Assembly (NCBI GenBank): GCA_015075185.1
Contig: JABTUW010000007.1
Span: 310,001-374,000, forward strand
Reading direction: 5' to 3'
DNA: 64,000 bases
Source of the DNA: Anaerolineales bacterium
GTDB lineage: Bacteria > Chloroflexota > Anaerolineae > 4572-78 > J111
The notes under the pieces were generated by a model. That model made no database searches, had not been told where the DNA came from, and was given only the letters and a program-made list of their open reading frames with translations. Positions within the stretch are counted from its first letter, which is position 1. Every line of letters begins with the position of its first letter. Shown here in pieces: positions 17,391 to 26,055 of this stretch. The position numbers and the translations under genes are program-made.

Positions 17391-17470
17391 GGTTTTTCCT
17401 TGTTTCCGATAGAGTCTATTGTAGTACGGACAACCATGAAGGAAAGTTTTGGCCGCCAAGTTGAAACTGG

Positions 17471-17512
17471 AAAGCAAAAACTCCGCTCCCACCTTAATCG
17501 TGGGAACGGAGT
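17471..17512 (-). terminator. terminator of the universal stress protein gene
   Basis: Reverse strand: a 13-base stem (17512-17500 with 17492-17480, one mismatch), a 7-base loop, then TTTTTGCTTT. It lies 40 bases after the stress gene stop. Confidence 0.8.
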
Positions 17513-17550
17513 CTAGAAAATCTGAACGTTCGCTTGGACAACGGCTTGGC

Positions 17551-18024
17551 TTACCCGCTGGTCCCTTCTTGCTGCGGATAGGCACGGACCAGGAGGATGG
17601 GCTGATTGGCCCCACGCAGCACCTTGTCGGCCACGCTGCCGTAAACCCAGCGTTGCAAGCCGGAACGGCCGTGAGTGGCCATCACAATCAGGTCAATGGG
17701 ATGGTGGCGGGCATAATCAATGATAGTTTCAGCGGCCAACCCCATCTCCACCACCAGGTGCACGGCCACGTCGGGGCAGCCCGCCCGCTCGCACACCCCC
17801 TGGAGATAATCTCGAGCCATCATCTTTTTGGCCTCCCACTGCTGATCTACAAAAATGGGGTGGTCGGCTTCGGTCGCAATCACGTGGTCAATAGGCGGAA
17901 CGACCTGCAGCAAGGTCACTTCGGCATGGCTAAGTTCAGCCACGCTGAAAGCGTCGGCCAGGGCCAGTTCGGCCAGGGGCGAGCCATCCAAAGGGATAAG
18001 AATATGATGGTAACGTTTCGTCAT
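17551..18024 (-). CDS. universal stress protein (UspA family)
   Basis: About 157 residues. N-terminal HHILIPLDGSPLAELAL and C-terminal IVMATHGRSGLQRWVYGSVADKVLRGANQPILLV contain the GxxG(x9)G(S/T) ATP-binding signature, so this is an ATP-binding-type cytoplasmic Usp. The start is set at ATG 18024 because AAGGAG lies seven bases upstream; the longer frame to 18048 lacks a site. It lies between the CofE-like and nitroreductase genes but has its own terminator. No direct link to F420 is known. Confidence 0.9.
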   Translation of the reverse strand: MTKRYHHILIPLDGSPLAELALADAFSVAELSHAEVTLLQVVPPIDHVIATEADHPIFVDQQWEAKKMMARDYLQGVCERAGCPDVAVHLVVEMGLAAETIIDYARHHPIDLIVMATHGRSGLQRWVYGSVADKVLRGANQPILLVRAYPQQEGTSG

Positions 18025-18163
18025 CGCCAGTCTCCTTATAATTGGCAAGAAGCCATCAAGCTGTCCGTTGAAACGGCAGCGACACGATGGGCGTCATAAT
18101 TAATGTATAACGCCTGGGAGACTTTTAGTAGTGACAAATGTCATGGATTGGCATGACATCTAT

Positions 18164-18925
18164 CTATCGAAACACATCCATCTGTTTGGGTCGTAGTACA
18201 TCGGCGGCGCTGGCCCGCTCGTCCAGGGTAAAAGGCAGCCCGCGCACAATTACCGCCGGGCAGCCTTCGGCGGCTTGACCCATGAGCAGGCTGGCGGCGG
18301 CGGCAATCTGGTCGGTAAAACCGACGTCGGTGTGGCGCAGCGGCTCGCCAAACAGGTCGGGCACGCCGCGTAAATCCTGGACCGGAGCCAGGCCACTAAC
18401 CCCAATCGCCACCCCAACCGTGCCGAAGCGCCAGGCTCGCCCGTGGCTGTCAATAACCAGCACCGGCGGCGATGCGCCGGTCAGCTCGGCCAGGCGTAAC
18501 CGGATTGCGCGGGCCGAGGCGTCGGGGTCGGCGGGCAGGCGCAGCAACACCCCGGCCTCGCTGCTGACGTTGGAATGGTCCACCCCGGCGTTGGCGCTGA
18601 TGAAGCCCAGCCGGTGCTCCACAATCAGCAGGTCTTTCTGCACCCGGACGATTTCCGCCGTGTCCCATAAAATTACTTCGACCTGCGCCGCTGGTTTGCC
18701 GGTCAGCTCGGCCAGTTCCAGGGCGCGAGGCGAGGGGGTGACGTCAGCCAGGCGCACAAGGCGGCCTTCGGCCTTGGAGACAATCTTTTGAGCGACGACG
18801 ACAATGTCAGCGGCGGTCAGAGTTAGCCCGGCCTTTTGGCTCGATCCGACAATCAGCTTGGCTAAATCATCGCCGGGCTGGATGAGCGGCAGGCCGGGGA
18901 GGGGGATGAGGTGTAAACTGTTCAT
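18164..18925 (-). CDS. cofE: coenzyme F420-0:L-glutamate ligase (CofE/FbiB N-terminal)
   Basis: 253 residues, as for stand-alone CofE. Visible features are DIVVVAQKIVSKAEGR, HRLGFISANAGVDHSN with the GTP/metal-binding segment, LVIDSHGRAWRFGTVGVAIGVSG and the C-terminal DQIAAAASLLMGQAAEGCPAVIVRGL. The enzyme adds glutamate residues to F420-0 with GTP. The reverse strand reads GTG-ATG, and ATG 18925 is taken. It follows npdG by 13 bases, so the two are probably one operon. Together with the nitroreductase it amounts to a split FbiB. Confidence 0.88.
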   Translation of the reverse strand: MNSLHLIPLPGLPLIQPGDDLAKLIVGSSQKAGLTLTAADIVVVAQKIVSKAEGRLVRLADVTPSPRALELAELTGKPAAQVEVILWDTAEIVRVQKDLLIVEHRLGFISANAGVDHSNVSSEAGVLLRLPADPDASARAIRLRLAELTGASPPVLVIDSHGRAWRFGTVGVAIGVSGLAPVQDLRGVPDLFGEPLRHTDVGFTDQIAAAASLLMGQAAEGCPAVIVRGLPFTLDERASAADVLRPKQMDVFR

Positions 18926-18938
18926 CACGTTTTAGAGC

Positions 18939-19595
18939 TTAAATTCCGGTAATCTTAATCCCGGCGCCTTTCACTTTGTGGCGAATGTTGATCCCAATGA
19001 GCACGGCGGTCAGGCCCTCGACGACGACGCCGTTTTGCAGCGGGCCGGCGTCAATCCCGCGCATGCCGGCGGCTTCGGCCAGGGCAATGGCTTCGGCTTT
19101 AGCCTCCTTGTCGTCGCCGCAGACCAGCACATCGCAGTCAATGTGGTCGTGGTCCTCGGAGAGGTGGGTGGCGCTGATATTTTGAAAGGCCGACACTACC
19201 CGCACTCCTTCCCCTAAAATGGCCTGCGCCTCCTGTCCCGCCGACCCGCCGGGCGGCACGTGGACATGGCTGACCTTGGGCGGTTTGAGCGGGACCGTCA
19301 CATCTATCAGGATTTTGCCTTGCAGGAGGTCGCGGAGTTGCGTGAGTGTTGCTCCCTGGGCGCTGTAGGGCACGGTCAGGACACAAATATCGGCGGCTTG
19401 GGCCGCGTCTTCGTTGGTCATTCCCTGGAGCAAATCCTGCCCCAATTTTTCGTTTAATTCGGCGGCTACCCGCTCGGCTTTTTCGGCCTGGCGCGAACCG
19501 ATAATGATGTGGTAGCGGCCTGATTTGGCCCACTGCCGGGCCAGGCCGGGGCCTTCGTTGCCGGTGCCGCCCAAAACGGCGACTGTTTTGGTCAT
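18939..19595 (-). CDS. npdG: NADPH-dependent F420 reductase
   Basis: 218 residues. Rossmann motif VLGGTGNEGPGLARQWAKSG at the N-terminus, IIGSRQAEKAERVA for NADP binding, then SAFQNISATHLSE and the C-terminal DAGPLQNGVVVEGLTAVLIGIN. All are typical of the F420H2:NADP oxidoreductase (NpdG/Fno) family. It transfers hydride between NADPH and F420 in the cytoplasm. It lies 13 bases upstream of the CofE-like ligase gene on the same strand, which strengthens the F420 assignment of both. Confidence 0.92.
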   Translation of the reverse strand: MTKTVAVLGGTGNEGPGLARQWAKSGRYHIIIGSRQAEKAERVAAELNEKLGQDLLQGMTNEDAAQAADICVLTVPYSAQGATLTQLRDLLQGKILIDVTVPLKPPKVSHVHVPPGGSAGQEAQAILGEGVRVVSAFQNISATHLSEDHDHIDCDVLVCGDDKEAKAEAIALAEAAGMRGIDAGPLQNGVVVEGLTAVLIGINIRHKVKGAGIKITGI

Positions 19596-19697
19596 GGTTG
19601 GTCAATACCTCATGCAATTTTGGATTTTAGATTTTGGATTTGTGATTGGCGTGGTACGCAGGTGAAACGGAAGACGTACTACGGACTACCTTCCTAA

Positions 19698-21464
19698 TCA
19701 TACCTCAGATTTGGCGCTTGGGCTAATCGGCCAGAGCAGGGCGAGGGCGGGCGGGACAAGCAGCAGGGGCACGCCAATCAAATGGCCGAGGAAGGGGCTG
19801 GCCAGCAGCACCGGATACCAGACCCGGATGGTTTCAAAATAGGGGATGATAAACAGGGCAGTGATGGAAAAAACGGTGGCGACGATAAGCGGTCGCTGCT
19901 GGGGCAGCATCAGCGCTGCCAGCGGCAGAAACCAGAGCAAGTACCAGGCATGGAAAACCGGCGCGACAAGCAGAACGTACCAGAAAAGAACGTGGAAGGA
20001 GGGGGTGAGAAAGGTTGGAAGGCTGGAGGATTGGAAGGTCGGCTCTCGAGACCCAAACCATTGATCACTGACTGTTGATATCTGACTACTGACTACTGAC
20101 TTCTGACTACTGGTTACTGACTTCTCACTCCTAACCATTTGCCAAAGGAAGTAAAGATAAATCAGCCCGTAAATGAGAAAAAGTAGGCTGCGCGAGGTAT
20201 CAAAGGCAAAGTTGATACCCCAGGCATCTTTGAAGGCGAGAACGAGCAAGGCCAGCAGAGACCGTCCAGCGCCGCTGCCTGCCTGGAGAACCGCCCAGTT
20301 GTTCCGGCCGGGCCACAGCGGCAGCATCGGCAAGACTACCAGCACTGCAACGGTGAGACCGTACCCCATCATGAGCGCCAGCCGTTTCGCCCAGCTTTTT
20401 GTTGCGGCGGTGATTGCCAGCAGGAAAAAAGGTGCAAGCAGCAAGGTCACGAATTTGACAAGGATAGAGAGGCCGAGAAAAAGGCAGACGAGGAGTAGGG
20501 AGTAGAGACGTGAGGGGGAGAGGAAGGAGGCAATGGGCGGTTGGGCTGAAGCTTTAAGATGCCCTTTCGCCTCTTCGCGTCTTCGCGTCTTCGCTTCTTC
20601 CAGCACCCACACTGCCGCCAGTAGAAAAAAGACCATGACGATATCGTTATGCCCATTCTGGGCGCTTTCGAGCAGGACCAGGGGACTCCAGGCGAAGGAA
20701 ATCGTCCCGGCGATGGCCCACTGCGGCTGAAACTGCTGCAAAATTCGATACACCAGCCAGGCGCTGCCCAGATAAGCCAGTACCGCTACCATTTTTAGGA
20801 CAAGCAAGTGGCTCAAAAAGTCGCCGCCGCTGAGGTGAAACGCGCCCAGCGACAGCCATTCCCACAGTGGGCCATAAGGTGAGGGAGCGTCCCGCCACTC
20901 GGCGGCCAGGCCGAGCCAGGGATCGGCGGCGGGCAGGGCTTGTGGCGGTGTTGTTAAGGGGTTGAAACCGTACAACGCCCAGCCCCGGCTGCGAATGGCG
21001 TAGATAAAAAGATCAATTGCCGTGACCGGATAAGAAAAGATGAGAATGACGGCCAAAGCCAAACCACTGACAAAAACCAGCCAGATAGGAACATAATGTT
21101 CCTCATCCTTTTTTCTTTCCTGCTCCCTCGCTCCTCCGCTCCTCTGCTCCTCTGCTCCTCGTCTCCTCGCCTCCTCCGGTGCAGCCAGCCGGACAGCCCA
21201 AATATAAAGGCCAAATAATACCCCCAGGCCGGCTACATAGGCAATGAAACCGCTCCATGAATAGCCAGTGAGCTTCGTATAATCAACGGGGGGTATTGTT
21301 GCGTAGAAACTGGATAGGGGAAAGGGAAGCGTGAAAACCAGCAGATAAATTAATCCGCTCAGGCCGACAATCAGAGCCAACCGAGCGGATAAAGAAGTGG
21401 CTAGTTTTTTGGATAGCAGCAGATTCTTAGCCAAAGATTTCTGCCACTTCAACCATTTTTTCAA
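19698..21464 (-). CDS. polytopic membrane glycosyltransferase (mannosyltransferase-like)
   Basis: 588 residues with about 12 hydrophobic segments and the loop GFNPLTTPPQALPAADPWLGL followed by SPYGPLWEWLS. This resembles polyprenyl-phosphate-mannose-dependent mannosyltransferases (MptA/MptB type, GT-C fold). It would add sugars to lipid-linked glycans on the outer face of the membrane. Three hydrophilic segments are translated from intergenic-type simple repeats: an E/R/G-rich one (21108-21178), a charged one (20565-20602) and a Ser/Thr-rich one (20003-20132). All stay in frame. It lies 17 bases after the formate dehydrogenase-like gene. The acceptor is unknown. Confidence 0.75.
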   Translation of the reverse strand: MKKWLKWQKSLAKNLLLSKKLATSLSARLALIVGLSGLIYLLVFTLPFPLSSFYATIPPVDYTKLTGYSWSGFIAYVAGLGVLFGLYIWAVRLAAPEEARRRGAEEQRSGGAREQERKKDEEHYVPIWLVFVSGLALAVILIFSYPVTAIDLFIYAIRSRGWALYGFNPLTTPPQALPAADPWLGLAAEWRDAPSPYGPLWEWLSLGAFHLSGGDFLSHLLVLKMVAVLAYLGSAWLVYRILQQFQPQWAIAGTISFAWSPLVLLESAQNGHNDIVMVFFLLAAVWVLEEAKTRRREEAKGHLKASAQPPIASFLSPSRLYSLLLVCLFLGLSILVKFVTLLLAPFFLLAITAATKSWAKRLALMMGYGLTVAVLVVLPMLPLWPGRNNWAVLQAGSGAGRSLLALLVLAFKDAWGINFAFDTSRSLLFLIYGLIYLYFLWQMVRSEKSVTSSQKSVVSSQISTVSDQWFGSREPTFQSSSLPTFLTPSFHVLFWYVLLVAPVFHAWYLLWFLPLAALMLPQQRPLIVATVFSITALFIIPYFETIRVWYPVLLASPFLGHLIGVPLLLVPPALALLWPISPSAKSEV

Positions 21465-21481
21465 AAACCATAGCTTGCTCC

Positions 21482-23722
21482 TTAAGCCAAATCCTTGATG
21501 GTCCCCCGGTCTTCCAGCGGAATATCGGCCCCGGGACGGCTGGTGGGAATGCTCGCTGCCCGCTCTACCTTGACCCCGCAGACTTTGTAATCAGGGATTT
21601 TAGCCCGTTCGTCCAGCAGGTTATGGGTCAACGTGTTGGCCGCCGCCTCGGCGAAGTGGAAGGGGATAAAGATCGTGCCCTGAGGCGAGCGCTGCGAAAC
21701 CAACAGGCGGGCGGTGATTTGCCCGCGCCGGCTGGACACGTCTACCCAATCGCCGGTTTCCAGGCTCAGTTTGGCCGCGTCGTGGGGGTGCATTTCGACG
21801 GTACATTCCGGCCAGATCGCGTTGAGCGAGGAGACGCGGGTCATCGAGCCGCCGTGCCAGTGATACAACAGCCGCCCGGTACTGAGAATGAAGGGATATT
21901 CCGCGTCGGGCAGCTCGCTCTGGTTTTGGTAATCCACGGCAAAGAATTTACCCCGCCCGCTGGGAAAATCCTTTTCAAAGAGATAGGGCGAACCGGGGTG
22001 GTCCGACGACGGGCAGGGCCAGTGGACACCGCCTTCCCGGTCAATCCGCTCATAGGTGACACCGTAGAAATCGGGGGTGAGCTGGCGCATCTCCTCCCAG
22101 ATGTCGCCGGGATGATCATAATTCCAGTTGGCCGCTACTTTCTCGGCGTTCTGGCAGATGACACGATCCAGGGCATGAATTGGGCTGTCGGCATGCTGGC
22201 CGGCCTCCCGGCAGATTTTGGCGACGGTGCGTTGGGCGACGTCGCGCACAATTTCCCAGTCGGCGCGAGCCTGGCCGGGCGGATTGATGGCCTTGCGGAC
22301 GCGCTGGATGCGCCGGTCGGAGTTGGTAAAGGTTCCGTCCTTTTCGGCAAAGGCCGCGGCCGGCAGAATCACGTCGGCGTAAACGTTGCTTTCGTTAAAG
22401 AAAATATCCTGGGCCACGTAAAATTCCAACTGCTCGACAGCGTGGCGGGCGTGGTTGAGGTCCGGCTCGCTCATGAGCGGGTCTTCGCCCATCACGTACC
22501 AGCCTTTGACCTGGCCGGACAAAATACCGTCCACCATTTCGGTGGTGGTCAGGCCGGGCACGCCGGAGAGGGGGGTGTGCCAGGCGAGTTCAAATTTGTG
22601 GCGAATATCGGGATTGGTGACGGGCTGGTAGGCGGTGAACACGGTCGGCATGCCGCCGGAGTCGGAGCAGCCCTGGACGTTATTCTGGCCGCGCAGGGGA
22701 TTCAGGCCGGTGCCGGGCCGGCCGATATGGCCGGTCATCAAGGCCAGGTTGATCAGGGTCAGGGCGTTGTCGGTGCCGTGGACGCTCTGGCTGATGCCCA
22801 TACCCCAGTACATAGCGGCGGCATTGGCCTGGGCATACATCCGGGCTGCCCGGCGAATGTCTTCCGCCGGCACGCCGCTGATGGCCTCGGCCCACTCCGG
22901 CGTTTTGTCTTCCAGGCTTTCGAGGTAGTCGGAAAAGCCCTCGGTCCGCTCGGCGATAAAAGCTTCGTTATACAATTTCTCTTTGACGATGACATGGGCC
23001 ATGGCATTGAAGACGGCAGTATCGGTGCCGGGCTGCTGGCGCAGCCAGAGGGTGGCATAGTTGACCATTTCGGTCCGGCGGGGGTCAATCACAATCAGTT
23101 TGGCCCCGTTGTGGGTCACAGCTTCTTTGAGGAAGGTAGCGATAACCGGATGATTCTCGGCGGTGTTGGAGCCGGTGATGATGAAACATTCCAGGTTTTT
23201 CATCTCGGCGATGGAGTTGCTCATGGCGCTGGAGTTGATCGCCAGTTGCAGCGCCTTGACACTGCCGGCGTGGCACAGCCGGGTGCAGTGGTCCACATTG
23301 TTCGTGCCCAGCACGGCCCGGAAATATTTTTGCAGCATGTAGTTGTCTTCGTTGGTAGCCTTGGCACAGACATTGCAGGTCAGGCTGTCCGGCCCATACT
23401 GCCAGCGCAGGTCCAGCAGCCGGCTGACCACCAGATCGAGCGCCTCGTCCCAGGTGGCTTCACGCCAGTCGGCGGGGTAGCTGGCCCGGGTGCGCCGGCC
23501 GGGCGACTGCGGGGTACGGCGAATCAGGGGAACGGTGAGGCGTTTGGGGTTGTGGACAAAGTCGGTGCCAAAACGGCCCTTGACGCACAACCGCCCGTAA
23601 TTGGGCGCGGCGTCGAAGGGGGCGTCAATACGAAAAACATGATCCGCTTTGACGTTCAATAAAACTTGACAGCCTACCCCACAAAAAGGGCAGGTTGAGC
23701 GAACTACTTTATCGGCCTGCAT
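21482..23722 (-). CDS. formate dehydrogenase-like molybdopterin oxidoreductase
   Basis: 746 residues. The N-terminal [4Fe-4S] site is C11-x2-C14-x3-C18 (CPFCGVGC) plus C46 (LCVKG), followed by the bis-MGD catalytic domain. The position of selenocysteine in E. coli FdhF is cysteine here, near residue 148 (TRLCHAGS). GRPGTGLNPLRGQNNVQG and the C-terminal STGRLLYHWHGGSMTRVS are typical of FdhF/FdhA. It oxidises formate or reduces CO2, but no electron-transfer subunit is adjacent. It may be soluble and use partners encoded elsewhere. The mannosyltransferase gene follows closely. Substrate specificity is inferred. Confidence 0.85.
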   Translation of the reverse strand: MQADKVVRSTCPFCGVGCQVLLNVKADHVFRIDAPFDAAPNYGRLCVKGRFGTDFVHNPKRLTVPLIRRTPQSPGRRTRASYPADWREATWDEALDLVVSRLLDLRWQYGPDSLTCNVCAKATNEDNYMLQKYFRAVLGTNNVDHCTRLCHAGSVKALQLAINSSAMSNSIAEMKNLECFIITGSNTAENHPVIATFLKEAVTHNGAKLIVIDPRRTEMVNYATLWLRQQPGTDTAVFNAMAHVIVKEKLYNEAFIAERTEGFSDYLESLEDKTPEWAEAISGVPAEDIRRAARMYAQANAAAMYWGMGISQSVHGTDNALTLINLALMTGHIGRPGTGLNPLRGQNNVQGCSDSGGMPTVFTAYQPVTNPDIRHKFELAWHTPLSGVPGLTTTEMVDGILSGQVKGWYVMGEDPLMSEPDLNHARHAVEQLEFYVAQDIFFNESNVYADVILPAAAFAEKDGTFTNSDRRIQRVRKAINPPGQARADWEIVRDVAQRTVAKICREAGQHADSPIHALDRVICQNAEKVAANWNYDHPGDIWEEMRQLTPDFYGVTYERIDREGGVHWPCPSSDHPGSPYLFEKDFPSGRGKFFAVDYQNQSELPDAEYPFILSTGRLLYHWHGGSMTRVSSLNAIWPECTVEMHPHDAAKLSLETGDWVDVSSRRGQITARLLVSQRSPQGTIFIPFHFAEAAANTLTHNLLDERAKIPDYKVCGVKVERAASIPTSRPGADIPLEDRGTIKDLA

Positions 23723-23803
23723 TGGGTATCCCCCTCATTTCCTCGTAATTTCATTCATCACCTAACGATAGGTAATCAAAATAATTCTAGCGGCTTCTCT
23801 GTC

Positions 23804-25129
23804 TTATCGCAAAATTAGCGGCAGGTAGAGGAAGGGGCGGGAAAAGACATAAGCTGAGCCTCTAGCGCCAGCATGACCCTGTGCCCCAATCACCACCGTC
23901 TCGTCGCTGGCAGCCAGAGAGAAGCCGAAAAAGTTATCCGCCGCTCCATCTGAGACCGTCAATTTGGCGGCGAAGGTGGCAGTTGTGACCCAGCCACCGC
24001 CTGGCTTGGCAAAGAGATAGGCCGAGCCCCGGCCGCTGTCGTCGCCTGGCGCGCCGGTCATCACGGTGTCGCTGATAACGGTCACCGAGAGGCCAAACCG
24101 GTCCTCTGCCGTCCCGTCCGCAGCCGTTAGCTTGGCCGTTTCGGTCAGGCTGCCGCTCCAACTGCCGCCCGGCTTGACGAAGATATAGGTCGAGCCTTTT
24201 CTGCTGTCGTCGTCCGAGGCGCCGATCACGACGGTATCGCCGCTGATAGCGGCTGAAAAGCCGAAGACGTCAGTTCCTACCCCGTCCGAGGCAGTCAGCT
24301 TGGCGGCAAAGGTCGAGGTCGTGACCCAACCACTGCCCGGCTTGACAAAGACATAGGCTGCATCCGGGCCAGGCTCGGAAAAGTAGCCGGGCGCGCCGGC
24401 AACGAGGGTATCGCCGCTGAGGGCCACCGAGCCGCCGAAGATGTCGTCCGTGATCCCGTCCGAGGCGGTCAGTTTGGCGGTGAAGGTTGAGGTGCTCACC
24501 CAGCCGCCGCTTGGCTTGACAAAAATGTAGACTGAACCTTGTCGGCTGTGGGAGCCGATGGTATCGGCCGGCGCTCCGGCCGCGAGCGTGTCGCCGTTAA
24601 GGGCCACCGTGGCAGCAAACGTATCACCGCCTGTCCCGTCCGCCGTGGTTAACTTGGCCGTTTCGGTCAGCGTGCCGCTCCAGCCGCTGCCCGGTTTGGC
24701 AAAGACGTAGGCCGAACCTCTACTGCTATTATCCCCCACTGCGCCGACCACGATGGTGTCCCCTGTGATGGCCACCGCGAAACCGAATAGGTCACCCGTT
24801 ACCCCATCCGAGGCAACCAGCTTGGCCGTCTGGGTCAGGGCGCCGCTCCAGCCGCCACCTGGCTCGACGAAAACGTAAGCCGTACCTCTACTGCTATCGT
24901 CGCCAAACGCGCCGACTACAAAGGTGTCACCGCTGGCGGCAACCGAGTAACCCAGGTTGTCGCCTCCAACCCCATCGGAAGCGGTCAATTTGGCGGCTTG
25001 AGCCGACGGTAACAGAGTGGCCAGACTGGCCATTTTTGGCGGCACCGGCTGGGCCGCATGGACTTGAGCCAGGCTCATTACCAGTCCAACCAGCCCTAAA
25101 CCTAACAAGAAGGCGAGAAGAGCTTTCAT
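23804..25129 (-). CDS. secreted FG-GAP repeat protein
   Basis: About 441 residues. The signal peptide is MKALLAFLLGLGLVGLVMSL, cleaved after the AHA-like end. About seven imperfect repeats of about 55 residues follow, each of the form AKLTASDG..GD.FG.SVA.SGDT.VVGA...DS..GSAYVF, i.e. FG-GAP/integrin-alpha-type beta-propeller blades. The C-terminus is FLYLPLILR, a short hydrophobic-basic tail that I recall on secreted Chloroflexota proteins. ATG 25129 follows a GGGGG tract; a longer frame to 25177 lacks a site. Probably extracellular; the ligand is unknown. Confidence 0.82.
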   Translation of the reverse strand: MKALLAFLLGLGLVGLVMSLAQVHAAQPVPPKMASLATLLPSAQAAKLTASDGVGGDNLGYSVAASGDTFVVGAFGDDSSRGTAYVFVEPGGGWSGALTQTAKLVASDGVTGDLFGFAVAITGDTIVVGAVGDNSSRGSAYVFAKPGSGWSGTLTETAKLTTADGTGGDTFAATVALNGDTLAAGAPADTIGSHSRQGSVYIFVKPSGGWVSTSTFTAKLTASDGITDDIFGGSVALSGDTLVAGAPGYFSEPGPDAAYVFVKPGSGWVTTSTFAAKLTASDGVGTDVFGFSAAISGDTVVIGASDDDSRKGSTYIFVKPGGSWSGSLTETAKLTAADGTAEDRFGLSVTVISDTVMTGAPGDDSGRGSAYLFAKPGGGWVTTATFAAKLTVSDGAADNFFGFSLAASDETVVIGAQGHAGARGSAYVFSRPFLYLPLILR

Positions 25130-25288
25130 GGATCCCCCCCATTCGTGACAATCTACCGCTGGAATGCAGAAAATCATTATTTTTTAGGGTACCACCGCCT
25201 ATTGGGCGTGACCGGATTGTGAAAGTCTGCCGGATACAGATACCCTCACGTTGTTGCCCGTCGGAGTAGGCCAATCTTTCCTCCTGGA

Positions 25289-25957
25289 CTATGCCTCGAT
25301 TGTCTGCCGCATGCGGATGGTGATGATGAAGGCCGCAGTGATCGAGATCAGGTAAGCCACGCCGAAAACCGTCAAGAATCCCCGGCTCATGAGGTAGGCC
25401 AGCGGTGTAAAGATAATGAACAACACAACCAGCGCGATTATCCACAGGCGCAAGGTAGCCAGGAAATCAGCGTTGGTGTGATGATCCCTGGCCGCTTTCG
25501 CCAGCCATACCAAGTATAGAACGATGAACAAAAGCTCAGCCGGGTCCAGAAGTGTGGCGAACCAGGCCGGCGGCTCGACGCCTTCCCACAGATTGACCCA
25601 GCCATCCCAAGGCCAGAGCAACTCTACACCGTTGAACCAGATCAACAAGTCCAGGATGATGTGCATGCCGATGCCCACTCCAAAGCCCACCCCCAGATTG
25701 GTCCAGCGCGGCTGCCGGCGCACCTGAGCGACGACGAAGAACACGGCCATCGCCGCCAGAATAGCCAAGAGACTATGGGTGAAGGTGCGGTGTAAGCCGT
25801 GGGTGTTCAGTCCGCCGAGTGTGGCAACTGCTACGGCATAGTTATCCAGATCGGGAAAGACGTTTCCGAGGATGATCCCCAAAAGGAGCCATTCCCGCCT
25901 GGGGACGACTTTACGGGCGGCTGCACCAGCCAATGCGTGAATGCCAGCTTGGGCCAT
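25289..25957 (-). CDS. YdjM-like membrane-bound metal-dependent hydrolase
   Basis: 222 residues. Conserved metal-site motifs of the LexA-regulated YdjM/DUF457 family are present: AGIHALAGAA, NVFPDLDNY, HRTFTHSL and GMHIILDLL, between about five membrane helices. The His/Asp residues probably bind a metal at the membrane face. The biochemical reaction of the family is not established. It lies on the leftward run between the FG-GAP and DUF6194 genes with gaps of 100-160 bases, so it may be transcribed alone. Confidence 0.82.
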   Translation of the reverse strand: MAQAGIHALAGAAARKVVPRREWLLLGIILGNVFPDLDNYAVAVATLGGLNTHGLHRTFTHSLLAILAAMAVFFVVAQVRRQPRWTNLGVGFGVGIGMHIILDLLIWFNGVELLWPWDGWVNLWEGVEPPAWFATLLDPAELLFIVLYLVWLAKAARDHHTNADFLATLRLWIIALVVLFIIFTPLAYLMSRGFLTVFGVAYLISITAAFIITIRMRQTIEA

Positions 25958-26055
25958 ATTCCAACAGCCTCCTCGATCCTGTGAGGATGCGACGAATAGG
26001 GTCGAATCGATTCTGAAGCAGCAGCAGGGTCAGCGATGGTCCCGTCGGCTGTAAC

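Noticed and set aside
21623..23662. 679-codon frame opposite the formate dehydrogenase gene
   Set aside because: Antisense to a complete molybdoenzyme; its G/H/V-rich sequence is the reverse shadow of a real gene and no ribosome site or domain supports it.
21482..23722. Selenocysteine in the formate dehydrogenase
   Set aside because: The codon at the Sec position is a cysteine codon and the frame has no internal TGA.
23804..25129. Tandem DNA repeat array
   Set aside because: The periodicity is explained by FG-GAP blades in a coding gene; the DNA copies are too divergent for a satellite.
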